From positions 5,122,321-5,186,320 of the forward strand of contig KB904821.1 of NCBI GenBank assembly GCA_000380225.1: 64,000 nucleotides of DNA, given 5' to 3'. Position numbers and translations under genes: made by a program. The DNA is from a filamentous cyanobacterium ESFC-1. GTDB lineage: Bacteria > Cyanobacteriota > Cyanobacteriia > Cyanobacteriales > Spirulinaceae. The notes beneath the pieces are model-generated. The model worked only from the letters and a program-made list of their open reading frames with translations, had not been told where the DNA came from and did no database searches. Shown in pieces: positions 55,866 to 64,000 of the stretch. Every line of letters begins with the position of its first letter. Position 1 is the stretch's first letter.

Positions 55866-55968
55866 CTTACTCCTTCACTTCACACCACACAGTCCCGATC
55901 ATATAGCCAGTATGCACTTTATGGGCAGGAATCCTTTAATTATTTCAAGACTTCTCGGAAATGTCACC

Positions 55969-57147
55969 TCAGTCCTCGATATTTCCTTCTTGACGACAGC
56001 GAGTCTCAAACGCGACTTGATTCTTTTTGAGAAGACAACTGTCCAAAAAAGCCATATATTTACTTTTAAACTGGTTTGGGGTAAATTTCGCAGCTTGCTT
56101 GGCACAATTTTCCGGGGCGATCGCGTTGGCGCAATCTTCAAAATACAATACCGCATCCTGCAATGCTTGTGGAGTCTGCGGTGTAAAAAATAAACCCGTC
56201 CCTTCTTGGGGATGGTGGCGAATATCTAATACGGTTTCGGTCGCCCCTCCCACGCCATAGGCAATTACGGGAGTACCGCAAGCTTGGGCTTCGACGGGGG
56301 CAATGCCAAAATCTTCACAAGCCGAATAAACAAAAGCTTTGGCGCGGGTCATGTAATCGACCACGACGCGATCGCTCTGTTCTCCTAAAATTTGAATATT
56401 ATCTTGAGCAAGTTGTCGCAAAGTCGATAACTCCGGCCCAGTGCCAATCACAACTAACGGGAGTCCGAGTTGATTAAAAGCTCGAACAATCACAGATACT
56501 TGTTTATAGCTGACTAATCGGGATACCGTCAGGTAGAAATCTTCTTTTTGGGCTTGCCAGCGAAAGCGATTAACATCCACTGGAGGATAGATCACCTGAG
56601 CGCGACGACGGTACACACGCCAAATCCGGCGAGCGGTGTGGTGAGAGTTGGCAATGAAGTAATCAACGCGATTGGCAGTTGTCACATCCCACTGGCGCAA
56701 ATAGTGCAGAATCAGGCGGGTGGGGATGCCGGGTAAGCCTCGACCGAGGGGACTGTTTTGTAAATATTCAAAGGTCAAGTCCCAGGCATAGCGCATGGGG
56801 GTATGACAGTAGCAGATGTGTAGTTGATCGGACCGAGTTAAAACCCCTTTGGCCACGGCATGGGAAGAAGACAAAATGCAGTCATAATCCCGTAAATCAA
56901 TTTGCTCGATGGCTAAGGGCAGCAAAGGTAAATATTTTTGTACCCCGTTGCGGGCTTTGGGAAAGTGTTGGAGAAAGGTTGTCCCGATGGGGCGTTGGTA
57001 AAGATAACTGTGGGGATTGGTCGATTCAAAGTCAATCAAAGCGTATAAATCGGCTTCAACAAACTTTAAGATTTCCCGCACGACCAATTCTGAGCCGCCT
57101 GTTGCTTTTGGGGTCAACCATTCATGCACCAAAGCTGTTTTCATCAA
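55969..57147 (-). CDS. Family 4 glycosyltransferase (GT-B)
   Basis: The 392-residue protein has the GT4 layout: an N-terminal KTALVHEWLTPKATGGSELV acceptor domain and a C-terminal donor domain with VSRLVSYKQVSVIVRAFNQL and the E-x7-E motif in SACEDFGIAPVEAQACGTPV. It is a cytoplasmic, nucleotide-sugar-dependent enzyme of polysaccharide assembly. It lies upstream of the sugar transferase with a spacer of 103 bases on the same strand. Confidence 0.93.
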   Translation of the reverse strand: MMKTALVHEWLTPKATGGSELVVREILKFVEADLYALIDFESTNPHSYLYQRPIGTTFLQHFPKARNGVQKYLPLLPLAIEQIDLRDYDCILSSSHAVAKGVLTRSDQLHICYCHTPMRYAWDLTFEYLQNSPLGRGLPGIPTRLILHYLRQWDVTTANRVDYFIANSHHTARRIWRVYRRRAQVIYPPVDVNRFRWQAQKEDFYLTVSRLVSYKQVSVIVRAFNQLGLPLVVIGTGPELSTLRQLAQDNIQILGEQSDRVVVDYMTRAKAFVYSACEDFGIAPVEAQACGTPVIAYGVGGATETVLDIRHHPQEGTGLFFTPQTPQALQDAVLYFEDCANAIAPENCAKQAAKFTPNQFKSKYMAFLDSCLLKKNQVAFETRCRQEGNIED

Positions 57148-57206
57148 TTCAGAAGGGCGGTTAGAGACAATGGATTAGTGTAGCGCGATTCGCGATCGCA
57201 CCTCGG

Positions 57207-57656
57207 CTAGGGAGTTGTCCCCCCAGTGCAATATTCATTAATACCTTGGACTAATTCTTCTTCGGGATTGGTAGCCCGTTGTAGGCGACTGAGGGCGGCT
57301 TCGGCGACCGGACGGTCTTTTTGCTCGAAGGCTTCAACAAATTCGCGGGTTGCGGCAGAGGTTTCTTCATACATGGCGATAAAGCCTTGGCGATAGTCTT
57401 GTAGCGTTGGATCGACTAATTCTAAGGCTTCCATGTCTTGGGCTGCTTGTTCCATGGCATCTGCCGCTTCGACCATGGCTTGGGGGTCATCGGTTTGACC
57501 GCCGTTGGTCAGTTGTTTGGCTTCGTTAACGGCTTCGTTGGCAATTTCGATGATGTTATTACACTGCTCGATTCTACTTTGTCCACAGGCCGACCCCAAA
57601 ACGGCGATCGCGATACTCAGACTCCATAAAATAGTAGATCGGGATGAACCAAACAT
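57207..57656 (-). CDS. Putative exported lipoprotein of unknown function
   Basis: The 149-residue protein has a hydrophobic leader (STILWSLSIAIAVLGSAC) ending in Cys24. The residues before the Cys are G-S-A, with Leu at -4 and not -3, so the lipobox is imperfect. The mature part is helical and acidic (NNIIEIANEAVNEAKQL, AADAMEQAAQDMEALELVD, SAATREFVEAFEQKDRPVAE) and ends in a second cysteine region. I recall similar small helical proteins in other cyanobacteria, but no function is known. Downstream is the IS605-like element on the same strand. Confidence 0.65.
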   Translation of the reverse strand: MFGSSRSTILWSLSIAIAVLGSACGQSRIEQCNNIIEIANEAVNEAKQLTNGGQTDDPQAMVEAADAMEQAAQDMEALELVDPTLQDYRQGFIAMYEETSAATREFVEAFEQKDRPVAEAALSRLQRATNPEEELVQGINEYCTGGTTP

Positions 57657-57922
57657 GAATAATTGCTAATCTCCAGTATCGTAAAACGGGTTGGAATGGG
57701 TGAAACGGGGAATATCGCCGCGCAGAGCGCTATTGTGGGGGTAAGCTAGAAACTCCCAACTCCCCATCAGTCAATTGTAGATGCAAGGGAACAAGAAGTT
57801 TTTGGGGACTGTTTCGATAATATCCCCGTTGCGATCGCGTCGCCTCATGCCTTTTTAATTTAACGTCAACGGGTACAGTTCTGCTGACTTCGCTTCTTTT
57901 AGCGTTACGATGAGGCAATTTT
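57657..57922. other. Spacer between lipoprotein gene and TnpB element
   Basis: No convincing gene. A minus-strand open frame (57730-57927) begins in the element end and reads a basic low-information peptide, so I leave it out. Confidence 0.4.
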
Positions 57923-57959
57923 GACAACTCCCCTGCCTAAAGGCGAGGGGATTCTCGCG
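57923..57959 (-). mobile_element. Right end of the IS200/IS605-type element
   Basis: On the minus strand, GAGAATCCCCTCGCC-TTTA-GGC-GGGGAG and TTGTC form the subterminal hairpin (57930-57950) typical for the right end of tnpB elements. A copy of this end, without a transposase gene, is at 14360-14399. In TnpB systems the overlapping 3' RNA acts as the guide (omega RNA); the 3' part of this gene has been deleted, so a working guide is doubtful. Confidence 0.65.
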
Positions 57960-57972
57960 TCACAGGGAGATT

Positions 57973-59076
57973 CTAGCTGGGGTATGAACCCCAAGCCACA
58001 TCTAAGCAAGCTTTCCTTAAAGCTGAACGTCCTAACGCCTTAAGATTCAAGTCTTCGGCAAATATCATCCCTACTCCATCACCAAGTTGATGAGCTAGTT
58101 TGAAAAAGAAGTCTTTGCGGCAGTTGTGTATTCTTTCGTGTCGTAGTCCAATTTGGCGTTTCACTCTCAACCAGCGTCTTGAACCTTTCTTCTTATTTTT
58201 CAGTCTCCGTTGCAGCAACTCGCGCATTCCCTTGCGCCTGTCTTGTCGAGCGACAAGGTGCGCCTGTCTTGTCGAGCATTCCCTTGCGCCTTTCGGCGGC
58301 GCGGGGTCTCGACGCTTTCGGCGGCGCGGGGTCTCGACGCTTTCGGCGGCGCGGGGTCTCGACGCTTTCGGCGACGCGGGGTCGCTCGTCAATCTAAGCT
58401 GGCCTTCAGATTCTTTGAAAAACTTATGTCCTTTGACAAATTGGTTCTCGCTGGTCGCTATGAAACTATTTAACCCCAAATCAATCCCAATAGCATAGCC
58501 ATGAGGCATAACATCGGGAATGTCTACGTCACATTGAATTGAAACCGAGACATAATAGCCACTGGCTTTCTTGATGACTCGTATTTGCTTACAAATAAAG
58601 CCATCGGGAATATCTCTGGAGTTGTGAAACTCTACTTTCCCGATTTTGGGAAGGTCGATAGTATTCCCGTTAACCGCATCCGGTTTAACCTGTGGGAAAA
58701 CAAACGACCGCATCTGTTTTTTGAAACGCGGAAACCCGAATCCTCTTTCCCACATATTCACAAACGCTGCTTCTAGCTGTTTTAAGGTTTGTTGCAGCAC
58801 TTGAGATTGAGGGATTTTCAGGTTTGGGTTAGTTGGTTTAGCGCTCGTCAGCGATTTACACTGACGAGCATAAGTTGGGCGTTGTGCGTCGGGTGGAATG
58901 ATGTATTCTGATACGATAGAACATCGGTCTATCAAACACTTTCTGCTGTTTACCCAGTCTTTCCTTTCCCTCAACCCATAGTTATAAACCGAACGGCAGA
59001 TACCAAGCCACTCATCAATCGCAGAGGCTTGTTCTGTTGTCGGGCGCAACTTGTATTGATAGGAAAGGATGAGCAT
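57973..59076 (-). pseudogene. tnpB: TnpB (IS200/IS605-type RNA-guided nuclease), damaged
   Basis: The frame gives 367 residues. The N-terminal part is normal (YQYKLRPTTEQASAIDEWLG, FKKQMRSFVFPQVKPDAVNG, RuvC I in AIGIDLGLNSF with Asp199). RuvC II is present (GMIFAEDLNLKALG with Glu341). At residues about 229-287 a segment of about 59 residues replaces the normal QLKLLQRRL link; it is encoded by a repeat insert. The protein ends at CLDVAWGSYPS, where an intact TnpB continues with the CxxC...CxxC zinc finger and the third RuvC Asp. A deletion joins this point to the element end, so the product should be inactive. Confidence 0.9.
58225..58383. repeat. 25-bp tandem repeat with flanking palindromes inside tnpB
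   Basis: Three perfect 25-bp units starting CTTTCGGCGGCGCGG occupy 58290-58364, with a fourth degenerate copy to about 58383. Before them CATTCCCTTGCGCC occurs at 58225 and 58277, and GCGCCTGTCTTGTCGAGC at 58234 and 58260, with CTTGTCG-AG-CGACAAG as a hairpin. The unit length of 25 makes the tnpB frame read each copy in a different phase. Confidence 0.92.
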
Positions 59077-59212
59077 TTTACAAAGCTACAAATATTTCAT
59101 AAGTGTAGCATGATTTCTTAAAAGCCGTCCTATAAGGCTTGCCCTGAGCGTGGCCGTTGGGGACGGGGAACCTGAAACCCAGGATTTTTGGTAAGTTTTA
59201 TCTTGACTGTTT
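59077..59212 (-). mobile_element. Left end and upstream region of the tnpB element
   Basis: The region before the TnpB start contains AAGCC-GTCCTAT-AAGGCTT (about 59123-59141), a small hairpin like the subterminal one of IS605-type left ends and comparable to the left hairpin of the mini-element at 14224. The exact border cannot be set by eye. The promoter of the divergent PPK2 gene must also lie here. Confidence 0.4.
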
Positions 59213-60718
59213 ATGTTAGAGTCTCTCGATCTGAATTTGGCCTTAGATAAGGCAACTTATAAACTCAAAATTGAAGAACTGATGTTGCAGTTGCGATCGC
59301 TACAACGGCAATGTCGCGAGCAACAACTTCCCGTTATTATTGTCCTCGAAGGTTGGGCAGCGGCCGGAAAAGGGGCGTTGATCAAAAAAATGATTAACTA
59401 TATGGACCCTAGGGGCTTTACCGTTCACACAACCCTCGCTCCGACCCCCCAAGAGCAGCGTTATCCTTTTTTGTGGCGTTTTTGGCAAAAACTCCCGCCC
59501 CACGGCAGTATCGCCATTTTTTACCACAGTTGGTACACTCATGTTCTCGAAGACCGTTTATTTGACCGTGTGACGGGAGCCGATGTTCCGGTCGCGATGG
59601 CTCAAATCAATGCCTTGGAGCGTCAATTGGTTGAAGATGGGGTCGCGATCGCCAAATTTTACATCCATCTCAGTCGCAAAGAACTCAAAAAACGCCTCAA
59701 AAAGTCCGCAGCCGATGAACTCACCGCTTGGCGGGTACGTCCCGAAGATTGGCAACAAGCAAAACGTTACAAAGAATACAGTGCTTTAGTTGAAGATATG
59801 CTAATGCACACCAGTACCGGGGTTGCGCCCTGGACTCTCGTAGAAGGCAACGATCGCCGTTGGGTGCGCGTGAAAGTGCTGTCGCAATTAGTCGCCACCA
59901 TCACCGCCGCCCTCGACCGCAAAGCCTTAGAACAGCAGCAAGTCCTGCCCCAGTCTACCCCACAATCGGAACTCCTCCCCACCGAACCTGATTTTCTTGC
60001 TCAAGTTGATTTAACTTTAAAACTTGACCGGAAAACCTACAAAGAAAAACTGCGAAATGCTCAACTAGAACTATTAAAACTACAACGCAGTATTTACGAA
60101 CAAGAAGTTCCCGTATTGCTTCTTTTTGAAGGTTGGGATGCTGCTGGCAAAGGTGGTGCAATTAAGCGCTTAACCGACATTCTCGACCCCCGTAGTTATA
60201 AAGTTAATACTTACGCTGCCCCCACCAAAGAAGAAAATTTACATCATTATTTATGGCGATTTTGGCGATCGCTTCCTGAAGGCGGAAAGATTGGTATTTT
60301 TGACCGCAGTTGGTACGGTAGAGTATTTGTAGAGCGAGTCGAAGGCTTTGCCACAGAAATCGAATGGCGACGGGCTTATCGCGAAATCAACGAGTTTGAA
60401 GCCCAGTTACGAACGGCTGGATATGTTTTAGTTAAATTCTGGCTACAAATCAGTCCAGAAGAACAATTAAATCGGTTTGAGAAACGCAAAGCCGATCCCT
60501 TTAAAGCTTATAAACTGACAGAAGAAGATTGGCGTAATCGGGAGAACTGGTCACTTTATAATGTGGCGGTAAATCAAGCCATTTCTCGGACGAATACACC
60601 CCTCGCTCCTTGGACAATTATTCCCGGTAACGATAAGTATTATGCGCGAGTTAACGTGATTGAAACCGTCATTCAAGCGATTAAAAACGAATTAAGTCAC
60701 CGCAAAAAAATGAATTAG
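59213..60718 (+). CDS. pap: Polyphosphate:AMP phosphotransferase, two-domain PPK2 (class II)
   Basis: The 501-residue protein is a tandem of two PPK2 domains. The C-terminal one has intact motifs: Walker A GWDAAGKG (307-314), Walker B DRSWYGRV (364-371) and the lid around RKADPFKAYKLTEEDWRNRE. The N-terminal one has GWAAAGKG (47-54) and YHSWYTHV (104-111), so the Asp and Arg of the catalytic motif are lost. This matches the class II form, in which only the second domain is active and AMP is made into ADP with polyphosphate. It stands alone upstream of the DUF218 gene, 7 bases apart, likely in one operon. Confidence 0.93.
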   Translation: MLESLDLNLALDKATYKLKIEELMLQLRSLQRQCREQQLPVIIVLEGWAAAGKGALIKKMINYMDPRGFTVHTTLAPTPQEQRYPFLWRFWQKLPPHGSIAIFYHSWYTHVLEDRLFDRVTGADVPVAMAQINALERQLVEDGVAIAKFYIHLSRKELKKRLKKSAADELTAWRVRPEDWQQAKRYKEYSALVEDMLMHTSTGVAPWTLVEGNDRRWVRVKVLSQLVATITAALDRKALEQQQVLPQSTPQSELLPTEPDFLAQVDLTLKLDRKTYKEKLRNAQLELLKLQRSIYEQEVPVLLLFEGWDAAGKGGAIKRLTDILDPRSYKVNTYAAPTKEENLHHYLWRFWRSLPEGGKIGIFDRSWYGRVFVERVEGFATEIEWRRAYREINEFEAQLRTAGYVLVKFWLQISPEEQLNRFEKRKADPFKAYKLTEEDWRNRENWSLYNVAVNQAISRTNTPLAPWTIIPGNDKYYARVNVIETVIQAIKNELSHRKKMN

Positions 60719-60725
60719 TTTTACT

Positions 60726-61757
60726 ATGTTTTTAATTCTGACGCGGATTTTACTTTGGATTTTAGTAGGAGCAATTGTCTATCTTGCCTTAACTCAATGG
60801 CTATCGGATAAATGGAAAGCTTGGCTTGGCACGTTTGTCATTGTTTTTATTGCTGTTGCTAGTTTTTATAATCCGAATTATTGGTGTGTTCCCTATTTAT
60901 GGGAAATTATTGCGTTTTTCTTAAAGCCGTTGGGAATTTCTCTAACCTTGATTGCGGTTGTACTTTCTAAAATTGACGATGAATGTAAGAAGAAACGAGG
61001 AAAAAGTCTACTTATAGTTGCTTTCTCAATTTTAATTCTTTGTAGTATTCCCATTCTTGCTTATCAACTCGCTGCTGTTACCGAAGGAGAAGTAATTCGG
61101 CTGATCCGAGAGCGAGCCGAAATTGTCAAACACCCTATTTCCAAAACCGCCGATGCGATTGTTTTAATCGGTCAAGGAACGACTGAAGCAAATTTACCTT
61201 ATCGCCCTCAAATTCAACTTACCGATAGTGCCGATCGCATCACCTATACTGCCCAAATTTATCATCAACAAACCCAAGCCCGCAACGGACATCCCCCCTT
61301 TGTAATTGTCAGTGCGGGGCCAAGACGTAATATTAAACAACTAGAGAGCAATCCTGAAATTGAAGCCGAAGATATCCGCGAGTTACTACTTTTAATGGGA
61401 GTTCCGCCTTCGCAAATTATCTTAGAAACTGAAGGGGAAAATTTACGCACGATTGCCCTAGAAGTAAAAGAAATTCTGCAAGATTTGGGGATTGCCAGCG
61501 AACCCATTATGCTGGTTACTTCGGCTTTACAAATGCGACGAACGGCTTTAACTTTTACAGGGGTTGAGTTGAATGTGATTTCACGACCTACAGATTTTTA
61601 TACGATTCAACCGGATGCTGAACCTGGCTTACAGTTAACAGTTATCAATTTTATTCCTTCGGCTAAAGCCCTTGCCCTAACAACCCGTGTGGTTGAAGAA
61701 TATTATGCTTCGATTTACTATTTCTTGCGGGGATGGACAACCCCGATTGTGTTGTAA
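60726..61757 (+). CDS. DUF218 (YdcF/SanA/ElyC-like) membrane protein
   Basis: The 343-residue protein has four predicted membrane helices in its first 120 residues (FLILTRILLWILVGAIVYLA, then around 33-50, 58-80 and 98-118). The DUF218 domain follows: ADAIVLIGQGTTEANLPYRP, FVIVSAGPRRNIKQLESNPE, ILLETEGENLRT-type signature (IILETEGENLRTIALEVKEI) and ILVTSALQMRRTAL. The domain class includes ElyC, which affects peptidoglycan and the lipid carrier pool in E. coli. Exact function unknown. Confidence 0.9.
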   Translation: MFLILTRILLWILVGAIVYLALTQWLSDKWKAWLGTFVIVFIAVASFYNPNYWCVPYLWEIIAFFLKPLGISLTLIAVVLSKIDDECKKKRGKSLLIVAFSILILCSIPILAYQLAAVTEGEVIRLIRERAEIVKHPISKTADAIVLIGQGTTEANLPYRPQIQLTDSADRITYTAQIYHQQTQARNGHPPFVIVSAGPRRNIKQLESNPEIEAEDIRELLLLMGVPPSQIILETEGENLRTIALEVKEILQDLGIASEPIMLVTSALQMRRTALTFTGVELNVISRPTDFYTIQPDAEPGLQLTVINFIPSAKALALTTRVVEEYYASIYYFLRGWTTPIVL

Positions 61758-61828
61758 TTAATCGTTAAGTTTGGGGTCAAAAAGGACAATTTTTACCGTA
61801 AAACTAACATAGAGATTGTTATTCGGGA

Positions 61829-62803
61829 ATGAGTATGACTGTTCCGCGTATTTTGTGTTTGGGTGAGATTTTATTTGATTGTTTGGCAAATGAAGTGGGG
61901 CGATCGCGCTCTGAGGTAGAATCATGGACAGCTTATCCTGGGGGCGCACCTGCAAATGTGGCTTGTGCTTTGGTGAAGTTGGGGATTCCGACGGCGTTTA
62001 TCGGTTGCATCGGAGATGATGAACCGGGACAAGAATTATTAAGTTTATTAGAAGAAATTGGCGTAAATACCAAGGGAGTTCAGCAAAAAACAGCGAAACC
62101 CACACGCCAGGTTTATGTTTTGCGCTCTCACGAAGGCGATCGCGAGTTTGCCGGATTTGGCGATTTACCCCCAGAGGGTTTTGCCGATGGGTTTTTGCAA
62201 GCAGATTTGTTACCGGAAGATTTATTTCAACAAGCGGATTATTTGATTATTGGCACGCTTGAGTTGGCTTATCCTCAGACGCGAGAAGCGATTTTTAAGG
62301 CTTTAGAATTGGCCGATCGCCATCATGTTAAAGTCGTGATGGATGTCAACTGGCGACCGATGTTTTGGCCGAATTTAGACGAGGCTAAACCGTTGATTAA
62401 AACTTTATGGCCGTCCCTCGATTTTCTCAAGCTTTCAGACGACGAAGCCCAGTTATTTTTTGACACCGAAGATGCTGGCGCGATCGCCCACCGTTTAAAC
62501 TCGGTAGAGGGGGTTTTAGTCACCGCAGGGGGGGCAAAACCTGTGAGTTACTGTTTGAGCGAAAATGAGGGCAAAGTTGCCCCAGTCGCCGTAAAAGTGG
62601 AGGATACCACCGGGGCAGGAGATGCCTTTGTCGCGGGCTTTGTTTACCAGTTGCACCAGTTAGGTATTTCCAGTCTCAGCAACCCTGAGACGGCTCAAAA
62701 CGTGGTGCAGTATGCTTGTGCGGTGGGCGGTTTAACTACAATGAAACCGGGCGCGATCGCGGCTCAACCGACTTTAGCAGAAGTAGAAGCATTTTTACAG
62801 TAA
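61829..62803 (+). CDS. PfkB-family carbohydrate kinase, likely fructokinase
   Basis: The 324-residue protein is a ribokinase-fold sugar kinase. Substrate-binding ILCLGEILFDCLANEVG and AYPGGAPANVACALVKLG, and the nucleotide/catalytic motif VEDTTGAGDAFVAGFVYQLH with the catalytic Asp, are all intact. The closest memory is cyanobacterial fructokinase, which phosphorylates fructose from sucrose breakdown, but adenosine or ribose kinases are not excluded. Either the first or the third codon (MSM) may be the start. Confidence 0.9.
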   Translation: MSMTVPRILCLGEILFDCLANEVGRSRSEVESWTAYPGGAPANVACALVKLGIPTAFIGCIGDDEPGQELLSLLEEIGVNTKGVQQKTAKPTRQVYVLRSHEGDREFAGFGDLPPEGFADGFLQADLLPEDLFQQADYLIIGTLELAYPQTREAIFKALELADRHHVKVVMDVNWRPMFWPNLDEAKPLIKTLWPSLDFLKLSDDEAQLFFDTEDAGAIAHRLNSVEGVLVTAGGAKPVSYCLSENEGKVAPVAVKVEDTTGAGDAFVAGFVYQLHQLGISSLSNPETAQNVVQYACAVGGLTTMKPGAIAAQPTLAEVEAFLQ

Positions 62804-63059
62804 GTGTTAGTCATTGGTCATTGGTCATTAGTCCTTTGTTTGTAAGGGTTTTAGAGCATTTTGAAAAATTAAAGCCTCACGCGGAAGTACAGGGAAACAA
62901 TACTGTCTCATCGCAGTCAAGAAACAAAAAACCTGTCAATTCAGCTACCGATGTTCCCACAACCGTACTGATGAGGCGATGACTGATAACTGATAACTGA
63001 AAAGTGGTAAGATACGAAATTAAATTATGTTGTGCGCTTCTTGCTTATCCCATTCATTA
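62804..63059. other. Intergenic region with short repeats
   Basis: CATTGGT units occur three times at about 62814-62832. The stretch GACTGATAACTGATAACTGA at 62981-63000 is of the kind that spreads in cyanobacterial spacers. No gene or RNA is recognised. Confidence 0.4.
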
Positions 63060-64000
63060 ATGATTATATTTAACTCTCTGCGCCGTGTAATGCTGCGATC
63101 GCCGTTGTTGGGACTAGCGGTAGTGACTCTTTGCGTGAGTCCTCCGGCTTTGGCTCAAAACTACGAAACCCAGATTATCGAAGAAGGGGAAGCCCTAGAA
63201 CCCCTCGAAGCAACAGAGCCGACTTCGTTGCGCTTACTCGAACAATCCGACAGCTTATTAAGTTACGCGGGTGGACAACGGCTGATGAGCGAGGCGCAAA
63301 ATGCCTTTAATGCTCAAAATTACGCCGTTGCTGCTGACAAACTCCGACAAGCTCGCCAAGTTTTTAACCAACTCTCAAATTTTTACGCTCAATTGTCCGA
63401 TAGTTTTTCGGGCATTGATAACCGCATTTCCGACCAACAGCGCCGTTTTGCCCAACAAACTGCCGAAATGCGCGATGAGGCGACTTATCGCTTGGCATTG
63501 GTGCATAAAGCGCAAAATCAGCCGGAATTAGCCACGCCTTTGCTGATTCAGATCGTGCGATCGCAAACTCCCACGACAGAATTAGGACAAAAAGCCTACG
63601 AACAAATTCCCCTCAATCAACCGGATTCTCTGATCAGCGTGGCTGGGGGTCAGCGTTTGATGACAGAAGCGAGTACAGCCATCTCCAATCAAAATTATGC
63701 CCTGGCCGCCGAAAAGTTACAACAAGCGCGTCAGGTGTACAACCAACTCTCGAATTTTTACGCCCAATTGTCTGATAGTTTTTCGGGGATTGATAGCGCC
63801 TTGTCGGAAGAACAGCGCAATATTGCCCTAGAAAGTACGGAAATGCGTGATAACTCGACCTATCAACTGGCTTTAGTGCATCGCGCCCAAAATCAGCCGG
63901 AATTGGCTGTTCCTTTGCTGATTCAGATTGTGCGATCGCAAAATCCCACAACAGAATTAGGCAAGAAAGCTTATCAACAGTTGTTTGAATTGGGCTTTGT
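63060..64000 (+). CDS. Exported protein with a duplicated ~118-residue unit, partial
   Basis: The frame runs from an ATG at 63060 off the right edge. The signal peptide is SPLLGLAVVTLCVSPPALAQ with cleavage probable after ALA. Two units follow: the first from about SLLSYAGGQRLMSEAQNAFN to RSQTPTTELGQKAYEQI, the second from SLISVAGGQRLMTEASTAIS to RSQNPTTELGKKAYQQL. They share whole blocks such as QLSNFYAQLSDSFSGID and NQPELA-PLLIQIVRSQ. Both are helical with a TPR-like feel (YALAAEKLQQARQVYNQL). No family name is known to me. A second start at 63090 is possible. Confidence 0.75.
   Translation, partial: MIIFNSLRRVMLRSPLLGLAVVTLCVSPPALAQNYETQIIEEGEALEPLEATEPTSLRLLEQSDSLLSYAGGQRLMSEAQNAFNAQNYAVAADKLRQARQVFNQLSNFYAQLSDSFSGIDNRISDQQRRFAQQTAEMRDEATYRLALVHKAQNQPELATPLLIQIVRSQTPTTELGQKAYEQIPLNQPDSLISVAGGQRLMTEASTAISNQNYALAAEKLQQARQVYNQLSNFYAQLSDSFSGIDSALSEEQRNIALESTEMRDNSTYQLALVHRAQNQPELAVPLLIQIVRSQNPTTELGKKAYQQLFELGF

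Noticed and set aside
55681-56193. 170-codon plus-strand frame opposite the sugar transferase and GT4 genes
   Set aside because: It lies antisense to two well-supported genes and reads no known domain.
57730-57927. 65-codon minus-strand frame beginning in the tnpB element end
   Set aside because: Starts with TTG inside the terminal hairpin, basic low-information peptide, no family.

Overview
The window is a piece of a cyanobacterial chromosome. The octamer GCGATCGC (HIP1) is scattered through almost every gene, the ribosomal cluster has the cyanobacterial order, and ndhN, a Ycf29/Rre1-type regulator, an XisI protein and a Slr1339-type salt-stress protein are present. The many dispersed repeats, inteins and TnpB remnants fit a filamentous or large-genome species; I cannot name the genus.

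Layout. 1-4.4 kb: a partial formylglycine-generating-enzyme-like protein, an exported two-repeat protein, a DUF3616 protein and a ParE-type toxin-antitoxin pair. 4.4-8.0 kb: ctaCDE, an aa3-type cytochrome c oxidase, with a palindromic mini-insert between ctaC and ctaD. 8.1-12.7 kb: an amidohydrolase, a 14-bp x 17 tandem array, a MacB/LolD-type ABC ATPase and an AMIN/Amidase_3 cell-wall amidase. 12.8-18.1 kb: tRNA-Thr, the Rre1-type regulator, rplS, tRNA-Trp and the secE-nusG-rplKAJL operon. 18.3-21.2 kb: a large PAS-GGDEF protein whose sequence lacks HIP1. 21.3-24.4 kb: a small conserved protein, a MocR-type regulator with three upstream direct repeats, an orphan XisI and a HEPN-MNT toxin-antitoxin pair.

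24.7-41.9 kb, all on the minus strand: the long ribosomal superoperon from rplC to prfA (S10, spc and alpha operons plus secY, adk, infA, truA, rplM, rpsI and rpmE). 42.7-45.8 kb: ndhN, a VWA protein, a repeat-rich Slr1339-family protein and an EamA transporter. 46.4-50 kb: a membrane-anchored phospholipase-D-like protein with an EF-hand loop and a helix-hairpin-helix tail, a broken small gene, an orphan Imm30-type immunity gene and a TVP38/TMEM64 membrane protein. 50-57.1 kb: a polysaccharide locus (GT2, GDP-fucose synthase, GDP-mannose 4,6-dehydratase, polyprenyl sugar-phosphate transferase, GT4). 57.2-64 kb: a putative lipoprotein, a damaged TnpB element, a two-domain PPK2 kinase, a DUF218 membrane protein, a PfkB sugar kinase and a partial exported repeat protein.

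The strongest unusual signal is a complete LAGLIDADG intein (351 residues, Cys1 to His-Asn, followed by Ser) inside the GDP-mannose 4,6-dehydratase gene. Next come a TnpB gene with a 25-bp repeat read through in all three frames and no zinc-finger end, a four-copy dispersed repeat of about 150-190 bp, and a split small gene and immunity gene bounded by short repeats. Starts were moved from the longest possible reading frame where a ribosome-binding site or family length decides it (amiC, secE, rpoA, rplO, rplF, rplW, mocR).
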